From Bacteroidales bacterium (lineage in GTDB: Bacteria > Bacteroidota > Bacteroidia > Bacteroidales > UBA3663): DNA of 10,525 nt. The stretch is from assembly GCA_016293065.1 (NCBI GenBank), contig JAEDEY010000075.1:1-10525 (forward strand), in the 5' to 3' direction. Below, in pieces: positions 6,344 to 10,525 of this stretch; positions within the stretch are counted from its first letter, which is position 1; each line of letters opens with the position of its first letter. The translations under genes were made by a program, and so were the position numbers. The notes below the pieces were generated by a model. The model was not told the origin of the DNA, did no database searches, and worked only from the letters and a program-made list of their open reading frames with translations.

Positions 6344-8833
6344 TTAGAGTGTCTTGGTGCTGTACATGTGTTCCCACCATGTGTCGTCGTCTTGGAGGTA
6401 CTTGGCAAACCATGCCCAGATTGTGTTCTGCCACTTGATGCGCTTCTGCATTTCGATGATCCAGTGGTTTTCGCCTTCGACCAGAACCATGGCTGTCGGA
6501 CGTCCGAGAAGCTTGAGAGCAGTGTACATCTGGATAGACTCGCCTACAGGTACGTTGGTGTCGCCTGTGCCGTGGACGAAGAGGATAGGAGTGTGGATCT
6601 TATCGGCATTGAAGAGTGGCGACTGATCGACATAGAGGTCCTTGCGTGTCCAAGGATAGCTGTTGGCCATAGAGGTCTGCGAGTAAGAATAGCCCCAGTA
6701 GCCTTCGCCCCAATATGAAGTGTGGTCGGAGATACCGGCGTGAGAGACGGCAGCAGCGAAGATGTCGGTCTGGGTCTGCAGATACTGTGTCATGAAGCCT
6801 CCATAGCTTGCGCCTATACATCCGATCTTCTTGGCATTGACCCATGAGTTCTCGGCAGTGAAAGCCTTGACAGCACCGATGATGTCGTCGGCGATGTGCT
6901 TGCCGGCAGTGTTGACATGCATTGCTGCCCACTTCTGTCCGAAGCCTGTTGCACCGCGAGGATTGACTACAAGCACCACATAACCCAATGCAGTGTAGGC
7001 CTGCTTCGAATATCGGCCACCGAAGTTGCGTGAGGTTGGAGAGCATCCGCCGTAGTAGTTGACTATCATCGGATATTTCTTTGTTGCGTCAAACTGTGGA
7101 GGAAGATAATACATGCAGCAGATTGTATCGCCTTCAGGGTTCACCCATGAATAAGGATGGCACTCACCGAGATCTACATTCGCAAGGTCTTCGCCACAGA
7201 GGTCTTCGACCAGTGTCGATTTCAGGGTCTTGGTGTTGAGCGTATAGAGGCGGTCGCCATTGTCGGCGCTCTGTGCGCTGTAAGCAATAACACCTTTATT
7301 GCTGAGACTGAATCGTCCGACGACATCTTCTGGGATGGCAATCTTCTCGATCTTGCCAGTCTTTGCAACATAACGGAAGAAGTTGACGCAGTCCTTATCT
7401 TCGGCAGCAAAATAGAGATTGCCATCTGAAACCGACCATTCATGCGAGCCGATGCTTGGATTGAAGTCCTTGGTAAGAGGAGTGACGCCAGCATAGCCAT
7501 TGACAGCACTCACACCACCCTTTGGCAGAGAAGCAAGATCAAGGAGATATAGCTCGTACTCGTACATGCTTGGAGTCTGACCTTCAGCAACATTCTTGCC
7601 AATGCCGCCGAGACATTCAGGCGAACCAGTCACAGCTACAGTCTTGCCATCAGGCGAGAAAGAGGCCGAGCTGACGAATCCATCGCTGACAATGAGCGTG
7701 TCGAGCTGCATGGTAGTGAGGTCGAGACGGAAGAGTGTGTTGAAATCGACTGGTCGCATCTTTGTTGCATCATAGACCGACTTTGATATGAGAGCATAGC
7801 GTCCGTCTTGAGAGATGTCGTTGAGCCACACGTTGTGGTGTCCGAAGGTGAGAGGGGTGGAAATGCCCGATTTCAGATCGAACTTATGAAGGTTGCTGCG
7901 TGTGCGCCATCCTGGCTGACGATCGTCAGGGGTTATCACCTCATATACGTCCTTGTCTTCAGCTGGAGCATCGGCAGTAGTGGTATAGATGACAAAGTCT
8001 TCGGAGGGTGAGAGTGTGTAACGGTTGTCAGGAAGGCTTGTTGTCAGTTCTGTTTCTGCAAAAGTCACAGGATCGATGGCGAGCAGAGTATAGCCAGGAG
8101 TGCCATCGTTCTTGTGTGTAGTGAGCATCTTGTTGGTGCGAGGCATCCACTGATAATATGACACTTGCTGCTGAGCGCCTGTAGCAAGGTTTCGCAAGAA
8201 GTAGCGATAAGTGTCCTTGCCCGCAGAGTTCATCTGATAGGTGCAGGTAAGCAGGAATCGTCCGTCGGGCGAGATGTTGTTAGCCGAATAGCTCTTGGCA
8301 TGAAGTACATCATTGAGGTCATACAGTCGTTTGGCGTTACTTCCTGTCTGACCGATCTGACATTTAGGAGCATCGACCTTTATGACAAGCGTGTCGCTTG
8401 CGCTTGCCTCGGCGATGCACTTGACTACGGCATTGTGTGTGCCTGGGGTAAGAGTAAGCTTGCCATCCTTGATCTGCTGACCATCGACATAAAGACGATA
8501 GTCGGCAGTGCCTTCAATCTTGACTGTGCCTTTGGCAAACGAACTATTGGTAAGTGTGAAGCCAGCAAGCGAAATAGACATGGCATTGGCATCAGAAGGA
8601 ATGATGCCATCGGTTCGGCTCACACCATTCTCGACAGCTTCAAGATTAGCATGCAAGTCGAGCAATGAAGACTTGGCGAAAGCACCGGCATTGACATCGG
8701 TGGTATCTATCATCACTGGCGATGGCACAGGGAAAGGTCCTGCCCAACGCAATTCGCCGACGGTGACATCGTCGGCGAATGTAGGGAGTGTTGCAAGCGC
8801 AAGAAGGCTCGCAATGGGGAATGTTTTATTCAT
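6344..8833 (-). CDS. Secreted S9 family (prolyl oligopeptidase / dipeptidyl-peptidase type) serine peptidase
   Basis: This 829-residue exported peptidase of the S9 family would cleave short peptides, often after proline or alanine, probably in the periplasm. Residues 1-20 form a signal peptide ending TFA before DD. Residues about 21-160 are an extra beta-rich domain. A beta-propeller follows at about 165-570, with blade motifs such as SPDGRF, SQDGRY and SPDGKT. The alpha/beta-hydrolase domain occupies about 580-815. The catalytic triad is complete: Ser676 in GASYGG, Asp758 in HGTGDTNVP and His790 in EGENHWI. YYGG (593-596) fits the oxyanion-hole tyrosine region. The ATG at 8833 sits 60 bases after the pyrI stop. 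A weak -7-like TAGTTTTAC lies at 8875-8867 with no convincing -33 partner, so it may be transcribed alone or partly by read-through from pyrBI. I could not place it in a specific S9 subfamily. Confidence 0.93.
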   Translation of the reverse strand: MNKTFPIASLLALATLPTFADDVTVGELRWAGPFPVPSPVMIDTTDVNAGAFAKSSLLDLHANLEAVENGVSRTDGIIPSDANAMSISLAGFTLTNSSFAKGTVKIEGTADYRLYVDGQQIKDGKLTLTPGTHNAVVKCIAEASASDTLVIKVDAPKCQIGQTGSNAKRLYDLNDVLHAKSYSANNISPDGRFLLTCTYQMNSAGKDTYRYFLRNLATGAQQQVSYYQWMPRTNKMLTTHKNDGTPGYTLLAIDPVTFAETELTTSLPDNRYTLSPSEDFVIYTTTADAPAEDKDVYEVITPDDRQPGWRTRSNLHKFDLKSGISTPLTFGHHNVWLNDISQDGRYALISKSVYDATKMRPVDFNTLFRLDLTTMQLDTLIVSDGFVSSASFSPDGKTVAVTGSPECLGGIGKNVAEGQTPSMYEYELYLLDLASLPKGGVSAVNGYAGVTPLTKDFNPSIGSHEWSVSDGNLYFAAEDKDCVNFFRYVAKTGKIEKIAIPEDVVGRFSLSNKGVIAYSAQSADNGDRLYTLNTKTLKSTLVEDLCGEDLANVDLGECHPYSWVNPEGDTICCMYYLPPQFDATKKYPMIVNYYGGCSPTSRNFGGRYSKQAYTALGYVVLVVNPRGATGFGQKWAAMHVNTAGKHIADDIIGAVKAFTAENSWVNAKKIGCIGASYGGFMTQYLQTQTDIFAAAVSHAGISDHTSYWGEGYWGYSYSQTSMANSYPWTRKDLYVDQSPLFNADKIHTPILFVHGTGDTNVPVGESIQMYTALKLLGRPTAMVLVEGENHWIIEMQKRIKWQNTIWAWFAKYLQDDDTWWEHMYSTKTL

Positions 8834-8893
8834 AAATAAATATTATCACAAAGTATGTTCTAAATTGTAAAACTAAAGTTGTGAGACTCTAAA

Positions 8894-9352
8894 TCACAGC
8901 AATTCAATCTCACCGCGTTGCATCACACGTTCGCAATAGACGCACTTGAGTGACATGGTCTGTTCGTTGAAGACCTCCATCTTGGTAGCCACAGGCTGGT
9001 GGTTGGTGATACACTTAGGGTTAGAACACTTGACCACATTGCGGATCAGCTTAGGCAGCTTCACGTATTTCTTCTCAACAATCTTGTAGTCCTTGATGAT
9101 GTTGAGAGTAGCATTTGGTGCGATGACAGCCAGTCGGCCAATCTCCTCGTCGGTGAAGTATTTGTCGCTTACCTTGATGATGCCTTTGTGTCCGAGAGTC
9201 TTGCTCGAAAGGTTGCTACCGATGGTGATAGCGCCCGAATATGTGTAGAGACCGAGCACTTCGACCACCTTGAATGTCACCTCGGCAGGGAGATGATCGA
9301 TGACGGTGCCGTTTTCTATTGCAGAAACCTCAAGTTCTTTCTTTTCGCTCAT
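8894..9352 (-). CDS. pyrI: Aspartate carbamoyltransferase regulatory subunit
   Basis: This 152-residue protein is the regulatory chain that joins PyrB catalytic trimers into the large allosteric enzyme and binds nucleotide effectors. It aligns almost without gaps to the E. coli chain. In the N-terminal effector-binding domain, GTVIDHLPA carries Asp19 and His20, and Lys60 and Lys94 fall at the same numbers as the E. coli nucleotide-contacting residues. The C-terminal zinc domain has Cys109, Cys114, Cys137 and Cys140, matching the four structural zinc ligands. The length equals the family norm. ATG 9352 lies 41 bases after the pyrB stop, with no obvious promoter between them, so the two form a pyrB-pyrI operon. 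Conservation of the effector residues suggests that feedback control is retained; which nucleotides act cannot be told from sequence. Confidence 0.97.
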   Translation of the reverse strand: MSEKKELEVSAIENGTVIDHLPAEVTFKVVEVLGLYTYSGAITIGSNLSSKTLGHKGIIKVSDKYFTDEEIGRLAVIAPNATLNIIKDYKIVEKKYVKLPKLIRNVVKCSNPKCITNHQPVATKMEVFNEQTMSLKCVYCERVMQRGEIELL

Positions 9353-9393
9353 AATTCTATTTGTTATTATGGGAGTTTACTCCAAAACATAAA

Positions 9394-10308
9394 TTATCCT
9401 ACCTTAATGCCCAACATGCGGCAGATGATGGCTTCGCGGCAGTAGAGTCCGTTCTGTGCCTGCTGGAAGTAATAAGCCTTGTCGCTCTCATCCACATCGT
9501 AGGCTATCTCGTTAACACGTGGCAGTGGGTGAAGGATTCGGAGGTTGTCCTTGGCACCGTCGAGCATTGACTTGCGGAGGCAGTAGATGTTCTTGACCTG
9601 CTCGTATTCGCGAAGGTCGCTGAATCGTTCGCGCTGAATGCGTGTCATATAGAGGATGTCGGTTGAGTTGATTACCGACTCGTCGAAGGTCTCCTGTTCA
9701 TCATAATATAGATTATGTGTCTTGCAGAAGTCGCGATAGCCATGAGGCATGCGCAGTAGGTCAGGAGCGATGAAGTGGAAACGAGGGTTGAAGAAAGAGA
9801 GTGCCTGCACAAGACTGTGCACAGTGCGCCCGTACTTGAGGTCGCCCACCATGGTGATGTCGATATTGTCGAGCGTACCCTGGGTCTTCCAGATGCTGTA
9901 GAGGTCGAGCATGGTCTGCGAAGGATGCTGGTTAGCACCGTCGCCAGCATTGATGATAGGCACGTCGGTCACTTCGCTGGCATAGCGTGCTGCACCCTCA
10001 AGGTAGTGGCGCATCACAATGACATCGGCATAGTTAGACACCATCTTGATAGTGTCCTTGAGCGTCTCGCCTTTCGACGTCGAACTGCTGTTCGGGTCGC
10101 TGAATCCGATGACACGTGCGCCAAGACGGTTGCTGGCTGTTTCAAAACTGAGGCGTGTGCGTGTTGACGGCTCGAAGAAGAGTGTCGCTACGACCTTGCC
10201 CTGAAGAAGATTGCTGTTGGGATGCTGCTCGAAATAAGCGGCATCGTTGAGGACATCAAGTATGTCCTGCTTGGTCAGATCGGTTACCGAAATAAAGTTG
10301 TTACCCAT
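9394..10308 (-). CDS. pyrB: Aspartate carbamoyltransferase catalytic subunit
   Basis: This cytoplasmic enzyme condenses carbamoyl phosphate with L-aspartate to N-carbamoyl-aspartate, the committed step of pyrimidine synthesis. Counting from ATG 10308 it has 304 residues. FFEPSTRTRLSFE (44-56) is the carbamoyl-phosphate loop, and SKGETL holds the Lys79 that reaches into the neighbouring active site. GDGANQHPSQ carries His128 and Gln131. GDLKYGRT (156-162), MTRIQRERF with Arg223, and HPLPRVNEI (260-268) complete the active site. The frame stays open to an ATG at 10365, but the longer form adds a 19-residue tail beginning MHFVLKKK. It would also place a -7 promoter box inside the gene, whereas MGNNFISVTDLT aligns with normal PyrB starts. 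The C-terminus is about nine residues shorter than the Bacteroides proteins I recall. It is the first gene of the pyrBI operon. Confidence 0.97.
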   Translation of the reverse strand: MGNNFISVTDLTKQDILDVLNDAAYFEQHPNSNLLQGKVVATLFFEPSTRTRLSFETASNRLGARVIGFSDPNSSSTSKGETLKDTIKMVSNYADVIVMRHYLEGAARYASEVTDVPIINAGDGANQHPSQTMLDLYSIWKTQGTLDNIDITMVGDLKYGRTVHSLVQALSFFNPRFHFIAPDLLRMPHGYRDFCKTHNLYYDEQETFDESVINSTDILYMTRIQRERFSDLREYEQVKNIYCLRKSMLDGAKDNLRILHPLPRVNEIAYDVDESDKAYYFQQAQNGLYCREAIICRMLGIKVG

Positions 10309-10332
10309 AGACTGTTTTGGTTTTTCGGGGTT

Positions 10333-10340
10333 CAAAGATA
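10333..10340 (-). promoter_or_regulatory. -7 box of the pyrBI promoter
   Basis: The minus strand reads TATCTTTG here (complement of 10333-10340), a perfect Bacteroidota -7 box. I see no TTTG at the expected 19-21 bases upstream; the nearest candidates, at spacings of 10 and 29, do not fit. The predicted start near 10326 gives a leader of under 20 bases to ATG 10308. That is too short for a pyrimidine attenuator or an E. coli-style leader peptide. Confidence 0.55.
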
Positions 10341-10411
10341 ACTTTTTTTTCAATACGAAGTGCATATTGCAAAAGATATTTTCACATTTTTAAATATTTA
10401 TAATAATATTC

Positions 10412-10442
10412 TTGGAATTGTGCTAAATTATAAATACCTTTG
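10412..10442 (+). promoter_or_regulatory. Promoter of the right-hand divergent gene
   Basis: TTG at 10412-10414 is followed after 20 bases by TACCTTTG at 10435-10442, a good match to the Bacteroidota promoter pattern. Transcription would begin about seven bases later, leaving a leader of roughly 20 bases before ATG 10471. It lies back to back with the pyrBI promoter in a 162-bp AT-rich intergenic region. Confidence 0.65.
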
Positions 10443-10470
10443 CAAAGTTATTTTCTCATTTCAAATCACT

Positions 10471-10525
10471 ATGAAAAAACTCATCCTTTCAGCTATTTTA
10501 GCATCGTCCCTGCTTGGGGCAAAAG
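10471..10525 (+). CDS. 5' end of a gene for an exported protein (partial)
   Basis: Eighteen residues are visible, beginning MKKLILSAILASSLLG. The two lysines followed by a hydrophobic stretch are typical of a signal peptide, so the product is probably periplasmic, outer-membrane or secreted. No cleavage site or lipobox is reached before the window ends. The start is supported by a well-placed promoter about 30 bases upstream. Nothing in the visible part identifies the mature protein, and its divergent position next to pyrBI does not imply a shared role. Confidence 0.8.
   Translation, partial: MKKLILSAILASSLLGAK

Noticed and set aside
8846..8893. TGTGA...TCACA dyad downstream of pyrI, considered as a terminator
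   Set aside because: The stem is only five base pairs and has no T-run on the minus strand, so it is not convincing; transcription may continue toward the peptidase gene.
9372..9383. GGAGT-TT-ACTCC inverted repeat between pyrB and pyrI, considered as a terminator or processing site
   Set aside because: The arms are only five bases with a two-base loop, there is no T-run, and the two genes are expected to be co-expressed.
1..10525. Search for CRISPR arrays, insertion sequences, phage or defence genes, toxin-antitoxin pairs, tRNAs and rRNAs
   Set aside because: No regularly spaced repeats, terminal inverted repeats with transposase, cloverleaf patterns or relevant protein motifs were seen. 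All long frames are accounted for by metabolic, hydrolytic or membrane enzymes of known families.

Overview
The window looks like an ordinary chromosomal segment of a Bacteroidales bacterium, most likely Prevotellaceae or a close relative. Three things suggest this. Intergenic stretches are AT-rich and lack Shine-Dalgarno sites, while the genes are of moderate GC. Promoter-like sites fit the Bacteroidota pattern (TTTG, about 19-21 bases, TAnnTTTG). The proteins (PyrB/PyrI pair, secreted GH43 enzyme, secreted S9 peptidase, YqhD-type alcohol dehydrogenase) look Bacteroidales-like. The assignment rests on recalled family resemblance, not on a search.

Layout. Bases 1-55 are the last codons of an unidentified gene, followed by a strong hairpin terminator (79-113) and an AT-rich gap to 323. 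From 3897 down to 324 on the minus strand lies a tight three-gene operon: iron-type alcohol dehydrogenase, MalY/PatB-type PLP enzyme (aminotransferase fold, probable C-S lyase), and a membrane acyltransferase of the acyltransferase-3 family. A 235-bp divergent control region separates it from a plus-strand gene (4133-6205) for a secreted three-domain GH43 glycosidase. That gene converges on a secreted S9 prolyl-oligopeptidase-type peptidase (minus, 8833-6344), with a 20-bp-stem terminator between them. Further right on the minus strand come pyrI (9352-8894) and pyrB (10308-9394), the regulatory and catalytic subunits of aspartate carbamoyltransferase. A divergent gene for an exported protein starts at 10471 and runs off the window.

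How the genes work together. pyrB and pyrI encode one enzyme, the committed step of pyrimidine synthesis. The GH43 glycosidase and the S9 peptidase are both exported and would act on polysaccharide side chains and peptides, but nothing shows they are co-regulated. The alcohol dehydrogenase, PLP enzyme and acyltransferase are probably co-transcribed; a shared pathway is not evident.

I found no CRISPR array, insertion sequence, phage gene, tRNA, rRNA or defence system, and no convincing undescribed system. The points most worth checking are the palindrome in the divergent control region, the unassigned C-terminal domain of the GH43 enzyme, the odd gene mix of the operon, and the pyrB start.
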